A DNA stretch of 14,220 nucleotides from Sporisorium sorghi (taxonomy: Eukaryota > Basidiomycota > Ustilaginomycetes > Ustilaginales > Ustilaginaceae), in the NCBI GenBank assembly GCA_023212695.1, contig JALCCG010000405.1, positions 1 to 14,220 of the forward strand, in the 5' to 3' direction. The position numbers were made by a program, and so were the translations under genes. The notes under the pieces were generated by a model. It saw nothing but the letters and a program-made list of their open reading frames with translations, was not told the origin of the DNA and searched no databases. Positions 1 through 9,800 of the stretch are shown here, piece after piece. How positions within the stretch are numbered: position 1 is the first letter of the stretch; the number at the start of each line of letters is the position of its first letter.

Positions 1-348
1 CTGGGGGGGGGTCCAGACTCCCAGAAAAAAAATGAAAAAACGAATTTAATTTTATTCAAAAATGCGCCCCCCCCCCCCCCCCCCCCCCCCATGCTCATGT
101 GGATCGACGACGCTCGAGAGCTTCGTACTGTAACCCTTCGATGCTCGATGGATCGATGCATCGATGTATGGCGATTGCAGACTGTGTGCCTTGGCGTGAG
201 ACCCGTGGTGAGATGTCTCAAAATGAGAACAGTGCTGTGTGTGCTCGCGGTGTGTGACTCGCCCGAGGCCAACGCTGCCACGCGCAGCCTCCCAACCCCT
301 TTAGCATCCACCACACTTCCCCATCTCCCCCTTTCCCTACCCCGCACG
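1..348 (+). promoter_or_regulatory. 5' flank and probable leader of the deaminase gene
   Basis: No separate gene is supported here. The stretch opens with a G9 run (3-11), then an AT-rich island (about 25-62), then C24 (67-90). Several ATGs lie between 91 and 225, including one in frame with the downstream gene at 91. From about 265 to 348 the sequence becomes strongly pyrimidine- and C-rich, which fits a fungal 5' leader, and it runs directly into the ATG at 349. A perfect 14-bp palindrome sits at 152-165. Promoter assignment rests on position and composition only; I see no confident TATA box or named factor site. Confidence 0.4.
67..90. repeat. C24 homopolymer
   Basis: An uninterrupted run of 24 C lies between an AT-rich island and the leader of the deaminase gene. 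It could be a genuine slippage-prone tract or a sequencing/assembly artefact. Its length should be treated as uncertain. Confidence 0.9.
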
Positions 349-1416
349 ATGACCACCTCACCTCCCTCCTCGCGACGCACCCAGTTCACCCGCCTGCTAC
401 CCAAGGTCGAGCTGCACGCGCACCTGGCGGGCTCCATCCGGCGCAGCACCCTCCTTTCCCTCGCCGCTTCCCACCATATCGACCCCACCCACGCATTCAT
501 CCTCACCCGGTGGCCACGTACACTTAGCGAGGCATTCTCGGTATTCCGGATCATCCACTCTTGCGTTGCCACGCTCCCCGCAGTCGAGCGGCTGGCGTAC
601 GAGGTTGCGCAGGACCTTGACTCAGACGGCGTGGTGTACGCCGAGATCCGCACCACTCCGCGTAACCTCGACAGTGGCGGCTTCGACGCGTACGTGCGTG
701 CGGTCCTCTCCGGACTCCACCGCGCCGCGGCGGACGGTGCAGGGGTGGTGGTGCGGGTGCTGCTCTCTTTCGACCGCGCACGCCACACCGCGGCGCAGGC
801 ACGCGAGATCGTCGCCCTCGCCCTCTCCCACCCACAGGTCGTAGGTATAGATCTCTCCGGCGACCCCACCCGCGGCAACTTTGCGACGTTTCTCCCCGCC
901 CTACAGCACGCGCGGGAACGCGGGCTCAAAATCACATTGCACGCCGGCGAAGTCCCCTCAACCGACGCAGAGATGCGCAGCATGCTCGACTTCAACCCCG
1001 ACAGATTCGGCCACTGCTGCTTCGTCAACCCCGAAAACCTCGCCAGGCTCAAAGCGCAGAGGACACCCATCGAGCTGTGCCCCACCAGCAACGTGCTTTC
1101 GAACTCCGTGGCGAGTTTGAGCGAGCATCAGTTTGGAGTGCATTACACGGGGGATGGGGATGGGGCGGTCTGTTGTATTGCGACCGACGATAGCGGCGTG
1201 TTCGGCAGCCCGCTGTCGAACGAGTACGGCTTGGTGATGGATGCGTTTGGGTTGGGTGAGCGGGAGACGTTTGAGCTGGCGAGGAGGACGTTGCAGGCGG
1301 CGTTTTTGAGGAGAACGGGGGAGATGGCAGGGTTGGGGAGGGATGGTGATGACAAGGTTTGGCAGAGTATACAGGCTAAGTTTGACGCTTTTGAGAAGAG
1401 TTGGGACTGGGAATGA
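349..1416 (+). CDS. ADAL: Adenosine deaminase-like protein (ADAL type; probable N6-methyl-AMP deaminase)
   Basis: A 355-residue soluble metallo-deaminase of the adenosine/AMP deaminase superfamily. Zinc-site residues are visible in order: HAH at 23-25 after PKVEL, LHAGE at 197-201 (H198 metal ligand, E201 catalytic), RFGH ending at H222, and TDD at 279-281. The ELCPTSN motif (242-248) and the S/G after TDD are typical of the ADAL branch, whose studied plant and human members deaminate N6-methyl-AMP to IMP. Classical adenosine deaminase or fungal adenine deaminase is less likely but not excluded. I chose ATG 349 because homology begins just after it, it has A at -3, and it follows a C-rich leader. 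The open frame continues upstream to ATG 91, giving 86 extra residues without family resemblance. No introns are visible. Codon ending changes sharply near 1108 from C to G. The gene converges on CCT7, 165 bp away. Confidence 0.86.
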   Translation: MTTSPPSSRRTQFTRLLPKVELHAHLAGSIRRSTLLSLAASHHIDPTHAFILTRWPRTLSEAFSVFRIIHSCVATLPAVERLAYEVAQDLDSDGVVYAEIRTTPRNLDSGGFDAYVRAVLSGLHRAAADGAGVVVRVLLSFDRARHTAAQAREIVALALSHPQVVGIDLSGDPTRGNFATFLPALQHARERGLKITLHAGEVPSTDAEMRSMLDFNPDRFGHCCFVNPENLARLKAQRTPIELCPTSNVLSNSVASLSEHQFGVHYTGDGDGAVCCIATDDSGVFGSPLSNEYGLVMDAFGLGERETFELARRTLQAAFLRRTGEMAGLGRDGDDKVWQSIQAKFDAFEKSWDWE

Positions 1417-1581
1417 ACACGCGATGGAAAGCAGCACTTCATCATGGACTGGACCCACACAACTGCATCATGAACCACATTCCTGCCACCGACACTGTCA
1501 CTGCTAGTGGAAAGAATTGAAAGTCGGCAAGCGGCACCTTTGTTTGTGTTCGTGTGTAAGAGTACATCCTTTTTCGCAGCC
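1417..1581. other. Convergent 3' gap between ADAL and CCT7
   Basis: These 165 bp separate two stop codons facing each other, so both 3' untranslated regions and poly(A) sites must lie here or overlap into the opposite gene. I see no canonical AATAAA on either strand. Overlapping 3' transcripts are an inference from the spacing. Confidence 0.5.
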
Positions 1582-3264
1582 TCAACGACGGGGCACACGT
1601 CCGCGCAGCGCCTTCTGCATCGTTCCCGGCGGAGCCTTGGGCCCAGGCTGAGCCTTCTCGCTCGCCTGGTTCCTGATCGTCTCGTCGACACTCAGAATCA
1701 AACAAGCCGCCTCCGCCGCCGACTGCAGCGCATTGATCCTAACCAAGCTAGGCTCCCACACAAACTTCTCCATCAAATCCGCCGTATCTTCAGCATCGAT
1801 ATCGATCCCCTCCCACTGTGCGCCCTGGGCGTGCTTCATGCGCAGTCTGTTCAACAAATCCGTAGCGTCAAAGCCCGCATTGTCCGCAAGCTGGCGCGGG
1901 ATGCACTCGAGCGATTTGGCAAATGCGCCGATGATGAGCTGCTGCTTGCCCTGGATGGTGCGCGAGTGGTCGCGCAGGTACTTGGACAGCTCCATCTCGG
2001 TCGCACCACCGCCGGCGACGACGTGCGAGTTCTTGATGGCACGGCGCACGATCATGATCGCATCGTGCAGACTGCGCTCCACCTCGGCGATGAACTGCTC
2101 GGCTCCACCGCGCAGGATCAGCGTGCACGTCTTGGCCTGCGGACACTCCTCGAAAATGTTGAAGCGCTCGCCGCCGATCTGGCGCTCCTCGAACTTGCCG
2201 CACGTGCCCAGGTGCTTGTCCGGGTTGATGTCGGAGCACGTGCTCTGCACCGAGCCGCCGACGGCTTGGACGACACGCTTCATGTCGTCTGCGGGCACAC
2301 GGCCGGCGCAGAAGATGTCGCGGTCAGCAAAGTACTGCGTTGCCAGATCTCCGATGGGCAGTTTCGAGAGAACCACCTTGGCGCCCGTCTTGACGATGGC
2401 TTCGAGCTTGTTGAAGATGATCTGCCACTCGGCGTCCACCACGGCCTGGTACTCCGAGACCTCGTTGATGCGCACCTCGGCGTTGTCCTTTTCCGCCTTG
2501 AGCTCGAGCTCGACATTGAGACAAAGCACCTTGGGGTTGGTGAAGCTCTTGGGCTGCTGCTCGAATCCGGCGTAGGCAAACGTCTTTTTGAACGCGACGC
2601 CGTGTACGAGCAACGAGTCCTGCATGCCTCCACCAGGCACCTTCTTGATGCCGATCAAGCTCTGGTCCAAGTCGTCCTGGTCGAGCGACAGCACGGCATC
2701 GACGACCATCTTGCTGAAAAAGGGACGCTGCGAGACGATCAGCTTGGACGACATGCTGGTGCCGGCACACTTGAGCAGCAGATCCTGGAACGCCTGCTTG
2801 TCCGACTTGTCGATGGTGACGGCCATATCCTTGATCTTTTCCACTGCGAGCTGCACCGCCTTTCTGTAGCCCTTGATGATGATATGTGGTGCCACGCCTT
2901 CCTCGATGAACGGCTTGGCCTCTTTGAGCATCTCGCCTGCCAGCAGCACAACGGACGTCGTGCCGTCTCCCACCTCGGCATCCTGTGCACGTGCAATGTC
3001 GACAAGCGTCTTTGCCGCCGGGTGGACAATATCAAGCAGTTTGAGGATCGTAGCGCCGTCGTTGGAAATGGTGGCCTGTCCTCGCTCGTTGACGATGAGC
3101 TTGTCCATGCCGCGAGGTCCCAATGTCGAGGCGACGCAGGATACGATGGAAGTGCAAGCGCCGATGTTATGCAACAGCTGCGATGTGCCTTGTGAGATGT
3201 CGGTGTCCTCGCGCAACAGGATGATGGGCGCGTTGGGCATCATGCCGCCGAATCTGCCCGCCAT
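1582..3264 (-). CDS. CCT7: T-complex protein 1 subunit eta (CCT/TRiC chaperonin)
   Basis: A 560-residue group II chaperonin subunit, full length for the family. It is one of eight paralogues in the cytosolic CCT/TRiC ring that folds actin, tubulin and other proteins with ATP. Nucleotide-site motifs are intact: LGPRGMDK (48-55), NDGATI (68-73), GDGTTSV (99-105), the SLHDAI helix with D401, and AGGGATE (417-423). Eta-specific stretches include the N-terminal [22 protein letters not shown] (182-191), [11 protein letters not shown] (228-238) and a short basic tail ending in GRVPRR. ATG 3264 is chosen because family homology starts there and it sits in an ideal CACCATGG context; the frame runs open to 3525 but only through promoter DNA, including the T18 tract read as poly-Lys. 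The gene is intronless. From about codon 24 to the stop it uses no TTA, CTA or TCA, consistent with strong codon selection. Confidence 0.97.
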   Translation of the reverse strand: MAGRFGGMMPNAPIILLREDTDISQGTSQLLHNIGACTSIVSCVASTLGPRGMDKLIVNERGQATISNDGATILKLLDIVHPAAKTLVDIARAQDAEVGDGTTSVVLLAGEMLKEAKPFIEEGVAPHIIIKGYRKAVQLAVEKIKDMAVTIDKSDKQAFQDLLLKCAGTSMSSKLIVSQRPFFSKMVVDAVLSLDQDDLDQSLIGIKKVPGGGMQDSLLVHGVAFKKTFAYAGFEQQPKSFTNPKVLCLNVELELKAEKDNAEVRINEVSEYQAVVDAEWQIIFNKLEAIVKTGAKVVLSKLPIGDLATQYFADRDIFCAGRVPADDMKRVVQAVGGSVQSTCSDINPDKHLGTCGKFEERQIGGERFNIFEECPQAKTCTLILRGGAEQFIAEVERSLHDAIMIVRRAIKNSHVVAGGGATEMELSKYLRDHSRTIQGKQQLIIGAFAKSLECIPRQLADNAGFDATDLLNRLRMKHAQGAQWEGIDIDAEDTADLMEKFVWEPSLVRINALQSAAEAACLILSVDETIRNQASEKAQPGPKAPPGTMQKALRGRVPRR

Positions 3265-3834
3265 GGTGAGTGAGTATAGAAGAGAAGAGTCTGGTCGAGT
3301 AGCTCCTCCGATGTGAAGCAAGAAAGCACTTGGAGGTTGGCAGCTGGCGAGATTCCCAATGTGAGAGCGAAATGTCCTCGCTTCGTTCGGATGCTGCGAG
3401 TCAAAAAGGTGAAGGAGATGCTGGAACAACTCGTTGAGAAGCTGTGTTGGTCTTTGCTTCAAGTGCACTTTTCTGCGCTTCTCTCGCCTTCTCGCGCGAC
3501 CTTTTTTTTTTTTTTTTTTGCACAAAGAGAGAGCTCAGCCAGCCGGCCAGCCCAAAGCGCGAAGAAGATCCTCAGCGTCGAGTGTGTGCGTTTGTGTGTG
3601 ATGAGCAGAGCGCGCGCTCGTTTCTTCTCACAGCTTCCAAAACGTCTTTTCCGCCGCACGCGCTTCTGCGATTTTTGCCGCCCTTTTTCGATGTGAGATC
3701 CAAGCAGGGCCTAACATCTTACGATCGAAAAATCGGCTTCGGCTTCCTCGTCAGCTTCCTCTCCAATCGTCAGAATCCCACACATCAGCAGCAAAATGCA
3801 GCGTCACAGCAATGTCGTTGGCATCGAGAAAGCA
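3265..3834 (-). promoter_or_regulatory. CCT7 upstream region / FAB1 3' flank
   Basis: These 570 bp separate the FAB1 stop from the CCT7 start, both on the minus strand, so the region must contain the FAB1 3' end and the CCT7 promoter. It holds a T18 tract (3502-3519, that is A18 on the coding strand, 238 bp before the start), a GT-rich patch at about 3580-3600, CT-rich segments, and a 28-bp block at 3708-3735 that recurs in part upstream of FAB1 (12648-12674). Short open frames here are translations of low-complexity DNA. I see no RNA gene. Confidence 0.6.
3502..3519. repeat. T18 (poly dA:dT) tract in the CCT7 promoter
   Basis: A run of 18 T on the plus strand, 238-255 bp upstream of the CCT7 ATG. 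Poly(dA:dT) tracts in fungal promoters commonly exclude nucleosomes. A promoter role here is inferred from position, and run length may be polymorphic. Confidence 0.85.
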
Positions 3835-6800
3835 TCACAGCGCCCAATCCTCGACCCAGTGATCCGGCATCAGCAGCAGCGCCTTGTCGATAAACGTCAA
3901 GAACCTCGTCCTGTAGTCCGGAGGCGTAATGATGGTCGGCTCGCCCTTCCCCGCTCCACCCAGCAGCGCCGTCTCCTTGACAAAGCTCTCGACCCTCTTG
4001 TCCCACGTATACGTCCTCACAAAGTCAATGATGCCCACCACCAGCTGCTTGTTCTGCCGATCGACGCCGACCATGAGCGAGTAGTCCATCACGTTCATGT
4101 CCGCCAGGAAGAGCGAGTCGTTGTACAGGCTCGCGCGTAGCAGCTTCTTCGAGTGCTCGCGGATAAAGATCGGATTCAGGTGGCTCGTCTCGATCAGGTT
4201 CTCGTCCAGCAGCACCTCGCTCTCCTTGCCCGTCTCCTGCACGTACCGGTTGCGCGTGCTGCCCTTGAGATCGTACGACCGAATGCCCTCGACGCCGTAG
4301 AACAGATTCTCCATCACAAAGCAGTCCAGCTTCAGACTCTTGCCCGTCTGCGGATTGCGGAAGCCGATGCGGAAACAGCCAAAGATCTTGGCCAGCGCCG
4401 TCCGCCGGCCTCGTGAGATGCACTGCGACATGTAGGCAAAGTACTGCGGCGCGAACTTGGAAAAGGCGTCCATCTCGAACCGCGACAGCTGCTTGACCAC
4501 CAGTCGATTGTCGCGCGTCTTGAGGAACGCAGAGCCCGACTTGCCGCCCGAAGAGTCCCACTTGAAGCAGCGCGACAGTGACTCGACCACCGACACATCG
4601 CAGCCACACGTCCGGCGCAGCGCATCGAACTGCTCGGCGAACAGGATCTTGCACCACAGCCGCGTCGAGCCAGACTCGAACTCGCACCGGAAGTGTCGGC
4701 CTTCCTTCTTGAGCGTGCTCTCGAGCTCGTTGGTCTCCAGGTCGACCATGCCCCAGCCGTCCGTGGATCCAGCGATGCTCGCGTTGCCGGGCATCAAGGC
4801 CTCATCTTTCTCCCTGACCTGCGGACCCTCGTTGCGCATCCCCTTGAGCCGTTCTTTGTACTGCATTGAGCTCAGTGTGAACGCTACGATCGACGTCGGC
4901 TCGTCTTCCCGGAAGATGACATCCGAGTCGGTGAACACGTGCTCCGAGTTGAGCATCGGGTACTCCAGCGGCACCATCTCGCCCGTGCGGAAGGCCCAGA
5001 AGCCTGACAGTGTCTTGAGGAAGCTTCTCTCCAGACTCGGCATCGAGTCCGAGTCGGAAGTAAAGCCGCTGCGCAGGTACGACGGTAGCGTCAGTTGCGT
5101 GTTGTTGCTCGTCGTCGCCAAGGACGACGCCGCAATCGACTGTGCATCCGACTCGAGCTCGCTGGCTGGCGCAGGTGGTGAGATGTTGGTGGCTCGGCCC
5201 GTCTCTTGGCTGGCAATCGTACAGGCATCGTCGGCTTGCGACGAAGACGTCGCTGCAGCAGCCGTCGCCGCGCTGGCCACGGACGCAGAGAGATCGGCGC
5301 CCGCATTGGCAGCGGCTTCTGACGGTGCGACTCCTCTTCGAGCCTTGACCGTCCCGTCACCTTCGAGGTCTTGATCTAGAGCTGGGCTTGGATCGGCCGT
5401 TTCGCTCGTCGGAGCAGGCCCCTTGCCCGTCTCGCCTTGTGGCTCTGCAGGCTTGGATTTGACGTGCTTGCCAGCAACCTCGGAGCGACTCGACTTCGGC
5501 TGTTTAGCATCCGTTCGACCCTGCGATCTGCGGCCTGATGGCAAGGCAAGTCCACGCTTAGCGCCAAAGCTCGACGCTTCTTCCTTGGGCAGATCCTCCT
5601 CCGAGTCATCTTCGTCGTCGTCCTCGCTCTCGTCATCGGCGGCGGACGCGCCATCGTCGGCGGTGTTCTCTGCAGCAGAGTCCGGCTCGCTTTCATCGTC
5701 TCGAACCGCCTCGCGCACGCTGCTGAACACCTCGACTCTGGCCCGCGTCATGGCGACGGGACGAGCTCGCTTTGCACGCTGTGCCAGCAGAAGACGGTGT
5801 TGCCGTTCGCGCTCGCGCTCTGCCTCTTTGCTGATGCGGTCAAAGTGCTTGGCGATCGTCGACACGCGGCTCCTTGTTCCATGCCCATGCTCGCTCCTTC
5901 GCGCGATAGGCACGCGGCTCCCAGAGGCAGATCCAACGTTTCGACTGCTACCGGCTCCGTCCGACTGGTACGCGCCACTTTGGTTGCGATTGGCCGTTCC
6001 AGCTGACGGTGCCGATGTGTTCACAGCCGCTGCTGCGGCCGCTGCAGCTGCAGACGCAGCCGACCTCCCAATGATCGGACGTGGGCCCGCTTTGAGCCCT
6101 TCGCCTTTTGGCGGTCGGTAGCTCGACGGCGGTGGAAGTTGAGCGCTCTTGTTCGGCGTTGCTGAGCCACTCCTGCGTCCCACCGTCGCAGTCGAGGTAG
6201 AACTGTCCGTGCGCTTGGCCCGGGGCAGACGACTCGACCGGCCACCGGCCCCAGGTGTCGCAGAGGGCGAGTTGACACCCGAATCTGCGCCTTCTTCATA
6301 CGCACCCGACGTCTTGCGGCTCTTTTGCAGTTCCTTGGCATGCGGCGACATGACCTCTTCGGTCTTACCCCGGCGCAGGCTGGGACGTCGGAGCGAGCCA
6401 TTGCCTTCAGCACGTAGCGAAGGGATGTCGGCCGCACTAGAGGATGCGATTCCTCCACCAGCACCGTTCGAGGGCGTGCCGGTAGTGTACCGTCGTGGAC
6501 TGTCGAAGCGCCGAATGAGACCCGTGATGGATCCCGCCAGCTCGCCCTCGGTGCACGAGCTTTCGTCAGCGCGAGGGAAGCTGACAGCCTCGAACGCGCT
6601 TCGAGACTTGACATACGTCGGTGACGAAGGGGCAGTGACGGGATTGGACAAGGCTCGACGACTGATCATGGGCCGCACCTCGACGGGCGAGAGGTCCGCC
6701 ACGTCCGTTTCGTCGTCAAAGTTGCCGTCACGATACTTGGCGGTGGCAGCGTCTGCTCCCCCGACCTTGTTAAGCTGCATGGGCACCGTCTTGGAGCGCG

Positions 6801-9800
6801 ACACGCCTTCTGATGCATCGACGCCATTGCCCTTGCTCTGACCCTTGGCAGCAACGACGTCTGCAGGCGCAGCCAGAGTCGGTGGCACCTCGCTCATCGG
6901 CGTCTCGGCCGTATGAGTCACGAGATCCGACAGCATGGGCACCACCGACAGATCAGCCCCCGCCAGGGCGAGAGCCTCCATGGCCTGCGCATTGACGCTG
7001 CTCGCGTTCTTCTCGCCTGCCGAAGTCGACGCCTTTTCCGACTCGCGCCCCTTAGGTTTGTTCTCGGCTGCATCGGTCGAGCTCTCGTCGATCTCGGCAG
7101 CGGGCGGAAGCGTGCTCGAGGTCGTCTCGGAGCGCACCGTTGCCTCGGATGTGTCCTTTTCGGAGAAGAGTCGCTTGAGATGGGTGGTGGTGATGCGGCG
7201 GATGTCCTTTTCTGAAGGTATGCAGTTCTTCTCAAACTCGATAAAGTCGACATCCCACTTGACCACCTTCTCCTGCAGCATCCTCCGCGCCTGGTTGAGG
7301 CACAGCACGTCGGTGGCAGGACTGAACTCGTACAGCTCCGCCACCAGCGCCTCGACCTCGCGCCGATCGAGCTCGCATCGCCTGATCATCTCGAACACGA
7401 TGGCGCGGTTCTTTTCGCGATTGACGCCCGCAGCGTCCGAGCAGGCGTCGTTGCCAAGCGCACGAATGCGCGCCATGACGCTGTCCCAGTAAGCCTGGTT
7501 CTTGCGCACAAAGGCAGCCGTCTCTTGGTTTTTGATGTTGCACTGCACCTCTGGATCGATGAAGAGCTTGAAGTGCGGCATGGTGACCTCGAACAGGTTG
7601 TCGACCTCTTCCGAGTGGAAGCGCACCGCCATGTTCTGGTAGGCGAAGTAGCGCACCTGGTCTCGGTAAAAGTCGTGCTCGCACAGCTGCGTCTTGCAGT
7701 GATCGTGGCGGTAAAAGTAGAGCTCGAGGTACTTGGCAAAGCTGAAGCTCCACGTCTCTGCCGTGACGAGAGCGACAGGTGTAGCGTTCTCGCAGACCTT
7801 GCAGTAGCTCCAACTGAGCAGGCGGTTCTCCTCGTTGGGAAGCGGGCAGACGAAGCGCTCGAGTACCACTTGAATGCGGATGCGGTTGTGGACAAACGTG
7901 TTGTAGTGCAGCACGTTGTTCTTGCCACAGCCTTTGACGGCGCATCCCTTGGCGCTGTTGGCGGCGAGACGCTCGATGTGTTCGCCCAGCGTCTCGTCGT
8001 GCTCGCCATAGAACTCGATCGACGCCAGATTGGGCCCTTCGCACGGACGCGGCGTCAGCGTGCAGTGGCGTGTGACGATGATCTGGATGCGCTTGTGATT
8101 GAACGGCGAGACGGCGTCTGGCTGAATGTCGAGGTAGCCTCCCCACTCGATCAGAGAAGCGCGATGCCTGCCGACCGTGATGGCAAACTCGGATTCCTTG
8201 GCGATCTGGGATGGCGCTTTGAGCAGCGAAAAGAGGTCAAAGGTCGGCAGCGACTCTTGCTTGATCGTGTTGAGCAGAGAGGCAGCGCTAGGCTCGACGG
8301 TTGCTGATGAGCCTTGGCTCACCCGCGAGAGCAAGGAGCCGGGCGCAGGCGAAGGGTGTCGCGTTGGCACCTCCGAAACAGGAGCCGAGACGGACCTGTT
8401 GATCGATACATCCGCAGAATCCAGATTGCTTGTGGTGTTCGAAGCAACAGCCGCAGACGCATCTGCTGTCACATTGCTCGAGTCTTTGGATCGGCTGTGA
8501 GCGGGCGACGACGGTCGAGGCGTGGGCGTGGTGGTGTTCGGACCGCTGACCAAGGGACTGGCGGTTTCGATCATCACAGTCGCATCGCTGCCATCTCGGC
8601 GCTGAAGACGTGAGGGAAGCGGCCCAGCCTGCTCTGCTACATCGACTTGCGAGTCTGTCTGAGCCGAGGAAGCAGGCTCAGGGTCGGGCTGAGGCGTGAT
8701 CGCACGCGGCGACGAAGGCGCTGCATCCGAGCTGCTCTCCTCGCCTTCTTCCACAATGGTGTCGTGCGTTCGCGTGCCGGGCGTCTCGTACTTGGGTGTG
8801 AGATCGCCAGCAGAAGGCGACTCGAGCGGATTCGCAATGTCACCCTTCGCAGGCGAAAGAAGCGGGACGCCATTCGACTGCGACGACGTTGCAGTTTGCG
8901 CTGTTGGAGTGGGAGTGTCTCCATTTCCCTTCTCATCCGCCGCAGCGTCGTCCGGGAGCTCTGTGATGGAAGCCGGAGGTGTCGCGGGCTTGTCTTGCAG
9001 TTTGCCCTCGTCCTTCAGAATGCGTTGCAATTCTTCAGCTTCTTGCTGTGCGAGCAGCTCCATGAGTCGGTCGTTGACACGCTTGAGCTGCAGGATGATG
9101 TACGGAGCCGGGATCTGGATGCAGACGGACGAAGTGATGAGCGTCGTCTCGTAGATGCTGAGGGCTCGCAAGATTCGAGCACGCGACTGCAGCACAAACG
9201 TCTTGTTGTCGGAGATGCGCCCGAGCTGACTGGACGGTTCGTCTCCCGACTCCAGATCGTTGACTTCCAGTAGACGCTGAAGCTCGTCAGCAGCGGTGTT
9301 GGACGTGCCAGCCTCGACAGTGCCACACGGGCGCGATCCGTTCAGCAAGCTGCTGTCCGAGTAGATTGTCTCCATGGCAGCTCCTTCGTCAGCCATGACA
9401 TGACCCTCGAGACGCAGGTTGTAGGCGACAAAGATCATCATCGTCAGAATTTTCTTGACGCGACTGAGCTTGGTCCCATCCGCCCCGCGCAGTACAATCG
9501 TGCAGCCGAGTTGCTTGGGCGTACCCTCGAAGCGCATGAAGCTCTTGCTCCATTCTGGCCGCGAGGCATGCTGGAAGGTCTCGACGTTAAAGTAGCGACA
9601 TCGGCCGATGCGTGGATCGAGAGCAAGGCGGTCGATCGAGGTGATGATGTCGGCCTGGGTGCATCGACTGATGGCGCGGATCGCGTCGGCCTTGACGCTC
9701 CAGACGACGACGATGCCCTCCTTCTCGAGCAGCTCGAGCGCCGTTCGTGAGACCGTCTTTTCGACGACGACGATCTGCGGTCGAAGCGCGATGATGCGAG

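Noticed and set aside
1507..3195. 562-residue plus-strand open frame over CCT7 as a gene
   Set aside because: It is in codon register with CCT7 and its length follows from the absence of TTA, CTA and TCA in the sense gene. It has no recognisable domain.
3265..3525. N-terminal extension of CCT7 to an ATG at 3525
   Set aside because: The added 87 residues are promoter DNA including the A18 tract read as poly-Lys. Family homology and an ideal start context point to 3264.
3599..3720. Possible C/D-box snoRNA starting at a GTGATGA box
   Set aside because: No CTGA D box at a suitable distance and no terminal stem.
3313..3893. Plus-strand open frames of 127 and 149 residues between CCT7 and FAB1
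   Set aside because: They translate the T18 and CT-rich low-complexity DNA, resemble no family, and overlap the FAB1 3' end.
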